From Acidisoma cellulosilyticum (lineage in GTDB: Bacteria > Pseudomonadota > Alphaproteobacteria > Acetobacterales > Acetobacteraceae): a stretch of 64,000 bases of DNA. The notes beneath the pieces were generated by a model. It did not search any database. It was not told the origin of the DNA and saw only the letters and a program-made list of their open reading frames with translations. Positions 1 through 9,271 of this stretch are shown here, one piece after another (within the stretch, counting starts at the first letter, position 1; each line of letters opens with the position of its first letter). Where the stretch lies: contig NZ_JAESVA010000016.1 in NCBI RefSeq assembly GCF_020621385.1, forward strand, positions 1 through 64,000. Direction: 5' to 3'. Made by a program: the position numbers and the translations under genes.

Positions 1-465
1 AGGCCCCTGTCTGCTCGTCTGTCCCACGCATCTGACACTCCAATCCCAACAGAACCAGAGAATCAGATCAGCGCCCGTCATGCATCTAAATTTCCGCAAC
101 CTGTTAGAGGCCTGACCCCTCATCAGTTCATCTGCAAAACCTGGACAAATGAGCCAGAAAGATTCAGAGTAAATCCACTCCATCAAATGCCGGGACTAAA
201 CACCTAACCCACTCCGCGATGTGGTCTGCGCGTTCCTGCACTGTGAGTTCGGCGCAACAAAGGTTTTCGCTGAACTCGCAAAGCTTGGCGTTTGGCATCG
301 CCCTGCGGGGTCTGGAGCTGGACCATAATTACCGCCGCGTTACCTCATCTCCAATGGCTAAAGCCGCGATCCCAGACCCAAATGAGGCTAGTCCAGGAAG
401 GGCAGGCTCAAGCACAATGACCGAAAGCGTTTTGTCTGAAAGCAGTTTTGATTTTGCAGCAGGAG
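1..465. other. Non-coding start of window
   Basis: No gene is supported here. A 95-codon open frame at 219-506 overlaps the start of the next gene in another frame and resembles no family I know. I see no convincing promoter, RNA or repeat. Confidence 0.4.
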
Positions 466-1989
466 ATGACCGTGCCGAAGCGCCCGCTTCTTCTAGATGG
501 CTTTGATAGTCGGTTGATTGCTCCCGTGCAAAGTCATGATATTGCTCCTGAGTCAGGTCAGGATAGCTATAAGCCCGAACTCATCCGAACCCGGCTCCTC
601 GGAATGATCGAGCTTTTATTTGGCGGCAAAATTCTTGTCACAGAAGGATGGGCTCTCGACTCAATCAGCTTCATCATCATCGGTGGAGAAATTGCTCAGG
701 CGAACGCCGCTGTGGCGAACCGCCCAGAGAACGTCAGGTTGCCAACATACAGTCCCCTGCTAATGGAGAGCCGCAGAGGTCCAAACTTCTTCAAAGTGAT
801 GGATGCTTACCTTCATCGATCAGAAGTACGGTGGCACGCGTTTCCTGCGGACTTCAAGAGTGAAGCGTCGCGCAAAGCGCTCCGACAAGTTTTAGATCCA
901 AATGCGCACAGTCAATCGAAGGAGTTTTATGATCTTCTGCAGCACATCACTCGTGGCAGGGATTCCCTTTTTGCTAACTTCAGTGCGCTTGCAAAGTATT
1001 TTGGAGTAAATGAAGAGCGGTTCGTTGAAAGTCGTATCGAAGAGAAAGTGTTTCATAGGTACTTCCGCCAGCATCTGAAAACGTTCGCCAACTATCAAAA
1101 GAGCTTCAGAATCGACGACCCGATTGCTGAGGAGCTAGTCCGCGCCCGCAGTTTGATTGTGAAAAGCGGCCATATTTTTGAAACGTCAACCAGGGCAATG
1201 AATTATGTTGAGGAAACGTTTGCGCCGGAGGTTGCCGCTCACTTGCGGCACACGATCACCGCGGGCTATCTGGATACAAGCGCCTATTTGACAGGGTCAA
1301 ACCGGACAAGCCCTCAAGTAGATAGAGATGCGGGTTTGACTACTTGGCTGACCAATTTTCTCCCCGACGTAAGTCGACATAACCAAATCACCTATGCGGC
1401 CCAAATCCAAACCGGATTTGAGCGTTTGTCAAAAACACCGATCATGGGAGTATTCGATAAAGTTTGTTATTGGGTCCCGTTGTGGGAGAAGGTCATCGCT
1501 CTGGCCAGAAGTGATGCGTGGCGAGCTTTGGTTGAAAAATTTCGACGTGCTGCGGTCGAGGGTGGTATCGAAGCGGCTCTGCGATCCGCCTCTTTCAACC
1601 TTTTGGAAGAGAAGCTTGCCACAGAGATACCCGAATTGGTCTTGCAGCAGAGCACGATCGATCGAATTCGGTTTCAACTGAACCTTGGTCCTGGCAACGC
1701 AGCGCGTAACATCCGCATCGGGTCCGCCGCTACAAAAATAGTCACCGGATCGATCGGTGCAGCTGCCACCGCAAAGGGACTTGAACATCTGTTTCAAGTC
1801 GATGTTGGCAGTGAGATCCTAAAAGTAGCGCAAAATTCCTGGCCGGTAATATCGGCCGTTGGCGGGGCCGCCACTGCTATGATAACGGCCCACCTTGGAA
1901 TCGATCTCGGATCTAAAGACGCCGGCGTCGGGTTGTCGAAGCGTATTACCCCGCTGAGAGATCTGGCCCAGTTGATAGATGACTCTTAA
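466..1989 (+). CDS. Hypothetical protein, about 507 residues
   Basis: This is a long open frame with coding-like composition, but I do not recognise the family. The start is uncertain. ATG 466 directly abuts AGGAG at 461-465, so GTG 472, six bases downstream of that AGGAG, may be the real start; TTG 448 is also possible. The body is mostly polar and probably helical, with no signal peptide. Near the C-terminus are two Ala/Gly-rich weakly hydrophobic stretches, around ATKIVTGSIGAAATAKG and PVISAVGGAATAMITAHLG, which could be membrane-inserting or glycine-zipper helices. That layout is seen in some phage-exclusion and toxin-like proteins, but this is only a structural impression. No neighbour hints at function. 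Confidence 0.6.
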   Translation: MTVPKRPLLLDGFDSRLIAPVQSHDIAPESGQDSYKPELIRTRLLGMIELLFGGKILVTEGWALDSISFIIIGGEIAQANAAVANRPENVRLPTYSPLLMESRRGPNFFKVMDAYLHRSEVRWHAFPADFKSEASRKALRQVLDPNAHSQSKEFYDLLQHITRGRDSLFANFSALAKYFGVNEERFVESRIEEKVFHRYFRQHLKTFANYQKSFRIDDPIAEELVRARSLIVKSGHIFETSTRAMNYVEETFAPEVAAHLRHTITAGYLDTSAYLTGSNRTSPQVDRDAGLTTWLTNFLPDVSRHNQITYAAQIQTGFERLSKTPIMGVFDKVCYWVPLWEKVIALARSDAWRALVEKFRRAAVEGGIEAALRSASFNLLEEKLATEIPELVLQQSTIDRIRFQLNLGPGNAARNIRIGSAATKIVTGSIGAAATAKGLEHLFQVDVGSEILKVAQNSWPVISAVGGAATAMITAHLGIDLGSKDAGVGLSKRITPLRDLAQLIDDS

Positions 1990-2064
1990 TAAACTCAACC
2001 TTTTCGCCCGGTTGAGATCGTCGATAAACTCATCGCCGGCAACGAGAACAGCGCGGAGGCGCTA

Positions 2065-2537
2065 TTGGAGTTCGACGGTGCTATTCGCGGTGAGCACGGC
2101 GGAGCACGCGAGGCTGCTGGACGAAAGAAGATAGCGACTGAGCTTCCTCCGCATGACCCTAAGACTAGAGAAATCAGGAATGACAACGCTAAACTTGATT
2201 TTATCAGCCGGCGAGAAAAAGTTGCGTACGCGGCGGAACCAAAAGCCTATGCTCTCGCGCAGATTACATTGTTTGACCCCGCCGCCTATTCCGCGTCGGG
2301 CTATCCCGCCATGGTAGAAGCCGCGGTTGCTGCATATGGTGGACGCTATGTCGTCCGTGGTGGTTCGCCTGAAGCCCTAGAAGGCACAGCATCTGGTGAC
2401 TGGACGGTGATCTAGAATTTCCATCACGTGCGCTAGCTCGCGCTTGGCACGAAAGCGAGATCTATGCACCAGCAATTAAATTACGGCGAAACCTGTCTAT
2501 TGGACGTTTAACATTACTAGACCGATGTGCCGTCTAG
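2065..2537 (+). pseudogene. Frameshifted DUF1330 gene remnant
   Basis: Residues such as AYALAQITLFDPAAY and AAYGGRYVVRGGS match the small ferredoxin-like-fold DUF1330 family. The frame opened at TTG 2065 stops at 2413-2415 straight after GDWTVI. The family's usual next block (EFPS, ARAW, SEIYAPA) continues in another frame from about 2409 to a stop at 2535-2537, so an indel has broken the gene. The sequence before about 2236 (GAIRGEHGGAREAAGRKK) is not DUF1330 and has no start next to the domain, so the 5' part seems joined from other DNA. Function of the family is unknown. Confidence 0.7.
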
Positions 2538-3132
2538 CAGAACTTGTCTCGATGAGATGAGGCGTTACCAAGTGTTGTTGAAGAGACAGAATTCATCTCT
2601 AGAGGACGGCCGAGAGAATTCAAAAATGACCGGCACCAATTTCCGTTATAAAAACGGCGTTCCAAGAAAAAAGCGTTGGTAGTTAGGATGTCGGTGGCTT
2701 GCGCGGCTCACTTCAAGCCGTCACTGGCAACAGAATGTCATCACGAGTGAGGAAGCGGTGAAAAAGTTCAGCTCGTGGTGTGAGGCTTAGGAAACATGGG
2801 GAAACTCCATGCGATCCCCTTTGTGGATTATCGAGACGGCGCCTTGAGATAAAGGGCATATTCAAGTGGGATCGAAAACGTGGAAAATGAATCAACGGAA
2901 TGGCCGCGATGCTATCGCCTTGGAAGCTTCGTTAAGACAGCGACAGTCATGAGGATGTAGAGAAGCTCGACAACGGTATGGTCGTGAATTTCCGTGTACG
3001 ATGATTTTTTATCGATTATGATCAGGGACTGCCGAAGGCTACCCATTGGATCATCCCAAAGATACAGCGCACGAACGAGCCAAGATAGGTAGAATGTTTT
3101 TTGACCATAGCATTTTTCCCGAATTGAGCGGC
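2538..3132. other. Intergenic stretch, no gene seen
   Basis: Only short, unconvincing frames occur here. A TCTC/GAGATGAG cluster at about 2546-2563 resembles the TGAGAC-type motifs found near sigma-54 promoters further on, but I found no -24/-12 element beside it. Confidence 0.4.
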
Positions 3133-3582
3133 TCAGCAAATTTCCGAGACCAGACTCTCCAAGACTTTGTCTAACTCAGCTGCGAGTGTGGTGAGGGTTG
3201 GGTAACGTCCTAGCAGTGCTGTGGCTGTGCAATATCTGACGGTGACCGTATAGTCAGGCATGGATAACACAATTAACTTTAACGGGATTTCCGGGACAGC
3301 ACTGGGATCTGCAATCAACAATCTTTCTAAATAGCGAGGATGAAAGACTAGAAGTTGGCGGGCAGGCAGCATGGCGTAGTCAGCACGCGCGGCGAGCATC
3401 TGAGGGTTGATTTCATGGATTAGCCACAGATCATGAGCAGAAATGGCCTGTCTCAAGCGTTCCAAAGTAGCCTCAAACTCAAAAAGAGAAAGGGCTTCTC
3501 TCTGATGAGAAGGATTTGAGGGGGCACCGTAAACAATAGCGATGCGATCATCGCTTAGGTCATGCAAGTGAGAGGACGTCAT
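3133..3582 (-). CDS. DUF302 domain protein
   Basis: A 149-residue protein of the DUF302 type, a small alpha/beta fold of unknown function. I start it at ATG 3582 (MTSSHLHDLSDD) because longer versions of the frame run into the divergent regulator. The core includes LERLRQAISAHDLWLIHEI, followed by a region with LLVFHPRYLERLL and the C-terminal VRYCTATALLGRYP. No signal peptide is visible. It is divergent from the GlxA-type regulator at 3685 with about 100 bp between, a layout that often means the regulator controls the neighbour; that link is inference. Confidence 0.75.
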   Translation of the reverse strand: MTSSHLHDLSDDRIAIVYGAPSNPSHQREALSLFEFEATLERLRQAISAHDLWLIHEINPQMLAARADYAMLPARQLLVFHPRYLERLLIADPSAVPEIPLKLIVLSMPDYTVTVRYCTATALLGRYPTLTTLAAELDKVLESLVSEIC

Positions 3583-3684
3583 GGCGGATCTCCGGTGGTT
3601 TGCAACGCCGTTCGCCCAAGAGCCTAGATTTCCGCCCGTTCGCGAGCTAGGGTCGATCATGTCAATCTTGGGGTCATTCACGAC

Positions 3685-4659
3685 ATGCAGTTGGCCATCT
3701 TGGTGCTTGATGGCGTTTTTGATACCGGCCTGACGGTGCTCCTGGACAGTTTCTCTACAGCGAACGAGCTGGCAGCTGCTCAAGGCATCCCTTTCCCTCT
3801 GTTTAATGTCACCCTTGTTGGAATGCAGAAGCAAGTTCGCACTGGCTTGGGACTTACCGTTCTGGTTGAGCCGGTGAGCGTGGCGGCGTATCCGGATTGG
3901 GTGATAGTGCCGGCATTGAATGCGAAAGGACCTGACCATCTGAGCCAGGCACTATCACGGGAGGACGTGAAGAGGGCTGTCGCGCAGTTGCGCCTTTGGC
4001 ATGAGAGTGGCTGTGCCGTGGCAGGCGCGTGCATCGGAACCTTTCTCCTTGCCGAGGCGGGCCTACTGGATGGCGTCGACGCGACAACTAGCTGGTCCTT
4101 GGCGCCCTTTTTCAGGCAGCGCTACCCAACGACACGGCTCAGCGATGTTCAGATGATCGCAGTGAGCGGTAATGTTGTCACTGCTGGTGCGGTTATGGGT
4201 CATATGGACCTTGCATTATGGTTGATGCGACGGTCGAGTCCCGAAATTGCAGACTTGGTTGCCCGTTACATGTTGGATGCTCGCGGGTCGTTCCATGGTC
4301 GGCATATTATGCCGGATCATCTCGCTCACTCCGATCCACTGATCGCTAAATTCGAAAGATGGGCAAGAGAGCACCTCGCATCGGGGTTTTCACTGCAGGC
4401 GGCAGCCTCGGCACTGGCGGTGGGTCCGCGCACTCTGCAACGTCGCATGGAAAGTCTGTTGGGAAAGTCCCCACTTGCTTTCGTTCAAGATCTCCGGGTG
4501 GAGCGTGCTCAGCATCTCCTCGCCATGGGGCAAAATATCGAGAGGATAGCGGCAGAGGTGGGATATGCCGACGCGGCAACTCTAAGAACGTTAATGCGGC
4601 GGCAACTCGGCAACGGCGTACGAGAATTGAGAGCGGTCATGCGCGGGCTAGACCCATAA
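3685..4659 (+). CDS. GlxA-family AraC transcriptional regulator
   Basis: 324 residues with the two-domain plan of GlxA/FtrA-type regulators. Residues 1-190 form a DJ-1/PfpI-like (class I amidotransferase-like) sensor domain with the nucleophile-elbow motif AGACIGTFLLAEAG. Residues 220-324 form an AraC/XylS double helix-turn-helix (SLQAAASALAVGPRTLQRRM and IERIAAEVGYADAATLRTLM). It should be a cytosolic DNA-binding activator; relatives control choline, carnitine, arginine or glycine-betaine catabolism, but the ligand here is unknown. It is divergent from the DUF302 gene. The start follows ACGAC without a strong Shine-Dalgarno. Confidence 0.88.
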   Translation: MQLAILVLDGVFDTGLTVLLDSFSTANELAAAQGIPFPLFNVTLVGMQKQVRTGLGLTVLVEPVSVAAYPDWVIVPALNAKGPDHLSQALSREDVKRAVAQLRLWHESGCAVAGACIGTFLLAEAGLLDGVDATTSWSLAPFFRQRYPTTRLSDVQMIAVSGNVVTAGAVMGHMDLALWLMRRSSPEIADLVARYMLDARGSFHGRHIMPDHLAHSDPLIAKFERWAREHLASGFSLQAAASALAVGPRTLQRRMESLLGKSPLAFVQDLRVERAQHLLAMGQNIERIAAEVGYADAATLRTLMRRQLGNGVRELRAVMRGLDP

Positions 4660-4743
4660 CATAGGCCAAGCTTGCCAGCGCTTGATCCGGCACCATGGCG
4701 ATGGTCCGCGATGGGTCGGTAGCGATCCCCGGCCTATTTCGGA

Positions 4744-4749
4744 TGAGAC
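4744..4749 (+). promoter_or_regulatory. TGAGAC box upstream of sigma-54 promoter
   Basis: GATGAGACG lies about 105 bp upstream of the -24/-12 promoter at 4853, a normal distance for an enhancer-bound sigma-54 activator. The same core occurs near several other promoters in the window. Function is inferred. Confidence 0.35.
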
Positions 4750-4852
4750 GATTTGCGATGAATTGCGACGAAGCTTGTGATAACAACTCCCACCTAGCCA
4801 AATTCGAACGTTTCATCCGGTAGCGGTTTGCGAGTGGGGCTGGCGAAGCCAA

Positions 4853-4868
4853 TGGCACAGCCTTTGCA
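4853..4868 (+). promoter_or_regulatory. Sigma-54 promoter for enolase-superfamily gene
   Basis: TGGCACAGCCTTTGCA fits the RpoN consensus TGGCAC-N5-TTGCW with correct GG/GC spacing. It reads toward the gene at 5171 with a leader of about 300 bases, in which I see no other gene. Confidence 0.75.
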
Positions 4869-5170
4869 GTAATGGAGTGAAGCTGAAAATCTCAGCCAAC
4901 CCTTATTCTATGTGACGCTCGCGATGCCTGACAATCTTTGTAGCCAATCCCTAACTACGTTGAGCGCCACCTTCGCTTGTGCGCACGACGGCAGTTTTCT
5001 TTCGCCATTGCACACAGGCTCCCATCAATTGCTGACGCCGACGGGTTGTAGAATGGCATCGATCGACGATTAGCAAGGAAATCTAATTAGCGCCATGCTC
5101 GCCATGAAACGATTTCACCGCGGGCGCGTTATCGATCAATACAAATTTTCCTCAGCCTGGAGATTTTCGC

Positions 5171-6337
5171 ATGCGTGTTACTAATGTTCGTGCCTATCAT
5201 GTTCCCTCCGGAGGCGTTCGCCCAGTACTAGTTGAGGTTGAAACCGATGCCGGAATTACCGGATGGGGCGAAGCTGCTGTCGCTTACGGCATGGGAGCTC
5301 ACGCCGCCGTTGGCATGGTGTCGGACGTCGCATATCGTATCATCGGCGCAGACCCAAATTATCCACGGCACGTCTACCATACGCTTTATGATAATTCATT
5401 CTGGGCCAAGGGCGGCGGCGCCATAGTGTTTGCCGCTATCAGCGCCATCGACCAGGCACTGTGGGACATCAAGGGCAAGGCGGCCGGCGTTCCTGTCTAC
5501 CAATTCTTCGGAGGAAAATTTGCCGACCGCGCACAGGTTTACGCGAATGGCTGGAACTATCACTGCAATGATTCCGATGAATGGGCCAAAGCCGCCGAAC
5601 GCCCGATGCGCGATGGTTATAAAATCTTGAAATGCTACCCGCTAGCTACACAGCAGATGGGGCGGACGTTGGTGCACGCACAACGTAGGATGCAGACACA
5701 GGAAGACTTTCAGCGCACGCTAGATCGAATCCGCAAACTCAAGAATGTAGTCGGCAACCAAGCTGAAATTATGATCGACCTATCTGGAGGGCTGAACAAC
5801 GATCAGCTGCTTCGCGTGCTCAATTTATGCGAGGAAATTGATGTTCTCTGGGTTGAGGAGCCGTTCGACGCTTTTAACCTCACGGGCCTAAAAAATATCG
5901 CCGGGCGCTATAAGTTCCCCATAGCTGCAGGCGAACGTGTATATACCCGCAGCGGCTTTCGTAACATGCTCGATAGCGGCGGGGTCGACGTAGTGATGCC
6001 GGATGTTGGTAATTGCGGCGGTGTCTTCGAATTGGTGCAGATCGCCGCGATGGCAGAAGCTTACAACGCCCGAGTCTCGCCACACAACTGCGCGTCCTCA
6101 CTTTGCACGGCGGCCTCGCTCCAGGCCTGGGCTGCCTGCGCTAATGCCATGCAGCTGGAAATCTATCCCTATCTGCCAGAATCGGATGGATATGTGCAAG
6201 TTTTGGACGACGCGCCTGAAGAGCGGATCAAGGATGGCTGGCTCAGTGTTTCAGATGCACCCGGTCTTGGTGCGACAGTCAATGTGGATCGCCTTCGTCC
6301 GTATTGTCAGTTCGACTTTCGAAAGGCAAATGGTTGA
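5171..6337 (+). CDS. Mandelate racemase/muconate lactonizing family dehydratase
   Basis: 388 residues with the enolase-superfamily plan: N-terminal capping domain (1-125, including ITGWGEAAVAYG and ALWDIKGKAAGVPVYQFFGG) then a TIM barrel. Expected metal ligands are Asp203 (IMIDLSG), Glu229 (WVEEPFD) and Glu255 (AAGERVY); His305 (SPHNCAS) is the probable general base/acid. These enzymes abstract a proton alpha to a carboxylate, and most relatives of this shape dehydrate acid sugars such as galactonate or mannonate. The substrate cannot be read off. The gene is alone behind a sigma-54 promoter and ends at a bidirectional terminator shared with the convergent cupin gene. Start ATG 5171 follows TGGAG. 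Confidence 0.88.
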   Translation: MRVTNVRAYHVPSGGVRPVLVEVETDAGITGWGEAAVAYGMGAHAAVGMVSDVAYRIIGADPNYPRHVYHTLYDNSFWAKGGGAIVFAAISAIDQALWDIKGKAAGVPVYQFFGGKFADRAQVYANGWNYHCNDSDEWAKAAERPMRDGYKILKCYPLATQQMGRTLVHAQRRMQTQEDFQRTLDRIRKLKNVVGNQAEIMIDLSGGLNNDQLLRVLNLCEEIDVLWVEEPFDAFNLTGLKNIAGRYKFPIAAGERVYTRSGFRNMLDSGGVDVVMPDVGNCGGVFELVQIAAMAEAYNARVSPHNCASSLCTAASLQAWAACANAMQLEIYPYLPESDGYVQVLDDAPEERIKDGWLSVSDAPGLGATVNVDRLRPYCQFDFRKANG

Positions 6338-6504
6338 ACCGCAAATCCGAAATGAGCAGTCTAGGGACACGGTGGCCTCAAACGACTGTGTCTTTGGTCG
6401 TTCTACTTTCTATAGTGAACCATCAATGACGGGCTACCTTTGATAAAACACCGGTTCGACGCAGCAATCCGTTCAAGCTTTTAAGACAAGAAAATGCATA
6501 AAAG

Positions 6505-6534
6505 CCGTTGGGTCGCATCAATGCAACCCAACGG
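6505..6534. terminator. Bidirectional terminator
   Basis: CCGTTGGGT and ACCCAACGG form a 9-bp stem with a 12-base loop, flanked by A-run and T-run (GGTTTTTAT). It lies between convergent genes and would stop transcription from both sides. Confidence 0.85.
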
Positions 6535-6588
6535 TTTTTATCTTTTAAAGCGATATCGCCGGCAGTCTTTACTGACGACGCAGATGCT

Positions 6589-6969
6589 TCATTTGGACAG
6601 TTTGGTGTACGTGTACTTCGTACGTCCAAGCGCATTCGGGTTAGGACCCCACACGCAGAACAATTTCGCGTATCCCTTAGCAGTGTAACGCCCGAAAGCT
6701 CCCGCGGGAATTAGAACCGCGTCACCGGGATTGAGTTCAACCTCAACCCCATCAACTTCGATGAGAATTTGCCCTTCCACCATATAGTTCCACTCATCAA
6801 AGCCAAGCTCAGCGGTCAAAGCTTCAGCTTCGAGCTCCCATACGCATAGTATGGGTTCCATCCAGCCTTTGGGATCTGCAGTATTGATCCACCAGGTCCG
6901 CGGCTCTCCGGAAGGAGCCTCCAGTAGGCCGGCTGGATATTTAACAATTGCCATTGCTTTTCTCTTCAC
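6589..6969 (-). CDS. Cupin domain protein (copy 1)
   Basis: 126 residues forming one small cupin barrel, with DEWNYMVEGQILIEVDGVEVELNPGDAVLIPAG covering the two cupin motifs. ATG at 6954 (MAIVKYPAG) is an alternative start that matches the paralogue better. It is a close paralogue of the cupin at 8805 (shared features: EWNY-VEGQ, IEVDG-EVELN-GD, the VWGPNPN/VYGPNPN end). It follows the reductase gene by 45 bases, so the two form an operon under the sigma-54 promoter at 8008-8023. The classical second histidine of motif 1 is replaced by Asn/Tyr, so metal binding is uncertain. Such stand-alone cupins act as isomerases, sugar-acid binding proteins or oxygenases; no specific role can be claimed. 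Confidence 0.8.
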   Translation of the reverse strand: MKRKAMAIVKYPAGLLEAPSGEPRTWWINTADPKGWMEPILCVWELEAEALTAELGFDEWNYMVEGQILIEVDGVEVELNPGDAVLIPAGAFGRYTAKGYAKLFCVWGPNPNALGRTKYTYTKLSK

Positions 6970-7014
6970 TTACGGTTGAGATGTTTGCCAAGTCGTCCAT
7001 GAGCCCGATTCGAA

Positions 7015-7908
7015 TTACTTGGCCTGAAATACCTCGAACAATGAGGCGTCGTCTTTCAGGCCGTAGCCCCGATCAACAGCATCTTGGAAGATCGAGACGA
7101 GCGTATCAGGAAACAGGCTCTGTAACCCGGCTGCTTTGGTCGCATTTACCATTAACTTGGCCGCACCTAGGTCTGTATTCAGCGCGACGTTAACCGTGGA
7201 GGTATAGTCGCGGTTCAAAATCATTGTGCGGTATGAACGATTTTGCGATTCAACTTGATGCATAAAGGACTGCGTCAAATCGAAATATTGGTCAAGGTCG
7301 AGGCCCGTGGCAGAACAGAAGGCGGCACCATACAAGCTGCCGACCACGCCCGCCCAATATACGCTTAGAAAGGCAAAATCACCTAGGCAGGCGTTGTCGA
7401 TTTTCTCGCCGACATAGGTTGTGCGGCCGGCCATGCTTTTCAGCGGTCCTTCGTAGCGATCAAATTGCTCACGCCGGCCCGCGTAGAAGATCACGGTCGT
7501 CTCGGCGCCAATCTCCACGGGCGTCGTGGCGATTTTCGCATCGAGATAATTAATGCCGTTCTCGCTGGCCCAAGCGCCGAACTTGACCGCTTCCTCTGGG
7601 ACAGCGGTCCCCATCATGATTAGGGTCTTGCCTTTGAGCGCGCTTTTGATGTCGTTGTTATCGAATACAGTTAAGGCTCCATCGTAGCTGGGGAAACAGC
7701 ACAAAACCAGCTCAGCGGCTTCGCAAGCGGCGACGGCGGTTTCTGCGACGGCGCATTTGCCACGGAAGCTTTCCCGGCGATCAACACCGCGATTCCATAC
7801 AATCAAATCGTTGCCGCCATTTATGATTGAATTTGCAAGGGCTGAGCCCATAGCGCCGAGTCCAAGCATGGCGATTTTCGGCTTTGCGGCCTGCGGTTCT
7901 CCAGCCAT
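7015..7908 (-). CDS. NAD(P)-dependent reductase, HIBADH/imine-reductase family
   Basis: 297 residues from ATG 7908 (MAGEPQAAKPKIAMLG). A Rossmann NAD(P)-binding domain begins with MLGLGAMGSALANSIINGG and the cofactor-selecting strand LIVWNRG; the C-terminal half is the helical dimerisation domain of the 3-hydroxyisobutyrate dehydrogenase/6-phosphogluconate dehydrogenase superfamily. The Asp in YLDAKI and the lack of the usual catalytic Lys-containing motif place it nearer the imine-reductase-like branch than true HIBADH. The open frame extends upstream to 8103, but that part covers the sigma-54 promoter at 8008-8023 and is not coding. It is first in an operon with the cupin downstream. A decayed second copy is at 9272. 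Confidence 0.85.
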   Translation of the reverse strand: MAGEPQAAKPKIAMLGLGAMGSALANSIINGGNDLIVWNRGVDRRESFRGKCAVAETAVAACEAAELVLCCFPSYDGALTVFDNNDIKSALKGKTLIMMGTAVPEEAVKFGAWASENGINYLDAKIATTPVEIGAETTVIFYAGRREQFDRYEGPLKSMAGRTTYVGEKIDNACLGDFAFLSVYWAGVVGSLYGAAFCSATGLDLDQYFDLTQSFMHQVESQNRSYRTMILNRDYTSTVNVALNTDLGAAKLMVNATKAAGLQSLFPDTLVSIFQDAVDRGYGLKDDASLFEVFQAK

Positions 7909-8007
7909 TTGATATCTATCCTTCAGATAATGATCGAGGTTATTGACGCTGATCGCCAAATCGCGCGCACCGAACGAGGCTAGTCCGATACCACTAGAGG
8001 TGTGATC

Positions 8008-8023
8008 TGCAAGCGTTGTGCCA
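8008..8023 (-). promoter_or_regulatory. Sigma-54 promoter for reductase-cupin operon
   Basis: Read on the minus strand, TGGCACAACGCTTGCA is a full RpoN -24/-12 match, 100 bases before the reductase start at 7908. A TGAGAC box at 8149-8154 lies upstream. Confidence 0.8.
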
Positions 8024-8103
8024 GGGCACCGAGACCGGATCAGGCGTATCGTACTCACGCTGAACGCAGATTGCTTGGAGAGGACGGTGGCGGACCCAGC
8101 CAA

Positions 8104-8532
8104 CGCGTTGAGGAGAATGGAGAAGTAATAAGAAAATTTGCGACTGATTGAGACTGGCCTCGCCTTCCTTCGACCACTGTCGAGTCAGCTTGCCTCATCT
8201 GTTTTCAATTTGGCTAAATCCGCTTCATGAGTATCCGATCTCAAAATCTCCACCGGATCAAAAGCTCTGCGAACCCGTCTCTGGCGCGTCGTAAGGGCTT
8301 GCGCAACGGGCTGGTGGGTGCCAGGGGGTTGGCAGGCAGGATGATCGCCGGCGCCTGCGGGGGAGTGTCGCATGTCCATCGTGTGGTGCCGCGGCAAGAC
8401 AAGCGGCGTAGACAGCCAACTTTTCTACTCAAAAAAACCGCCGGCCGGCATAGCGGCGATCGTCGCTTCGCCCGCCTTATGTCAAAAAATCTGGTGATCA
8501 TAGCCTTCAGCCATCATTGAAAAGGCAAGTCT
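8104..8532. other. Divergent control region between two sigma-54 promoters
   Basis: No gene is supported. The stretch separates the minus-strand promoter at 8008-8023 from the plus-strand promoter at 8533-8548 and holds one TTGAGAC box (8148-8154) that could serve either as an activator site. Confidence 0.4.
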
Positions 8533-8548
8533 TGGCACGACGTTTGCT
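8533..8548 (+). promoter_or_regulatory. Sigma-54 promoter for decayed ABC/cupin module
   Basis: TGGCACGACGTTTGCT is a perfect RpoN consensus. It reads into the ABC-ATPase remnant (8642) and the intact cupin at 8805. Confidence 0.8.
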
Positions 8549-8641
8549 TCGTGTCACCGCAAGGGCTCATGTTCGATCCCCCACATTGTTCGACATAAAT
8601 GCACATGCTCTTAACTTTTGGGCGGCCTGAAGAGGAATTTG

Positions 8642-8788
8642 ATGCCCACAATAATTGTCGAAAATGTAGCGAAGATGTTTGACGATAACGCTGCAATTCG
8701 GGATGTGAGGGTGGCAATCGATCCTGCCAGGCTTCACATGCTGCATGTGGCAGGTGCTTTTAGCAAAGCAGCTTGTCTAACTGCTTAA
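8642..8788 (+). pseudogene. N-terminal remnant of a sugar ABC transporter ATPase
   Basis: A 48-codon frame beginning MPTIIVENVAKMFDDNAAIRD matches the first 25 residues of the intact ATPase at 21349-22488 (MPTVTFENVSKIFADYAAIRN). After about residue 28 it loses similarity and stops before the Walker A motif, so it is a truncated duplicate with no ATPase function. It lies right after the sigma-54 promoter at 8533. Confidence 0.75.
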
Positions 8789-8804
8789 ATCAGGAAAAAT
8801 ATTT

Positions 8805-9215
8805 ATGGACCAAGTCAAATACCCGGCGCCGATGCTCGAAAGCGAACACGGTCCGAAGCACAAGTGGATCACTCCTTTAAATGCTGAAGGCTGGACTGAT
8901 CCGGTCTTCTCTTTTTGGGAGATGACAGCTGAGTACTGGACCGATCGCCACTTCCATGCTGAATGGAATTATGTTGTTGAAGGACAACTATTTATCGAAG
9001 TCGATGGTATAAAAGTAGAGCTGAATGCAGGTGATGTTGGTTGCGTTCCCGCAGGACGTGTGGGTCACTACTCGGCACCTAAATACGCGAAGATGTTCGC
9101 TGTGTATGGCCCCAACCCGAATGGGACAAAGCCCACAGATATGACATACAAAAAGCTTAGCGACGGAGATTCGTCGCCACCGAAGGCTTGGTCGCTCAAA
9201 ACCCCAGGGTTGTAA
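8805..9215 (+). CDS. Cupin domain protein (copy 2)
   Basis: 136 residues, single cupin barrel, paralogous to the protein at 6589-6969. It keeps RHFHAEWNYVVEGQLFIEVDG, so it has two histidines in motif 1 (HFH) where copy 1 has none, and may be the metal-binding form. A C-terminal tail (DGDSSPPKAWSLKTPGL) is absent from copy 1. RBS-like AGGAAAAAT precedes ATG 8805. It is transcribed from the sigma-54 promoter at 8533 and is followed by a decayed reductase, giving the same cupin-reductase pairing as the intact module. Substrate unknown. Confidence 0.8.
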   Translation: MDQVKYPAPMLESEHGPKHKWITPLNAEGWTDPVFSFWEMTAEYWTDRHFHAEWNYVVEGQLFIEVDGIKVELNAGDVGCVPAGRVGHYSAPKYAKMFAVYGPNPNGTKPTDMTYKKLSDGDSSPPKAWSLKTPGL

Positions 9216-9271
9216 CTTCAACATAAATTTAAGCTTAGCGAAACGCATTGCTCGATGAAACGCCAGTCACG

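Noticed and set aside
3690-3710. Sigma-54-like GG-N10-GC match inside the GlxA-type gene
   Set aside because: It lies within coding sequence, has GTGC instead of TTGC, and no gene starts suitably downstream.
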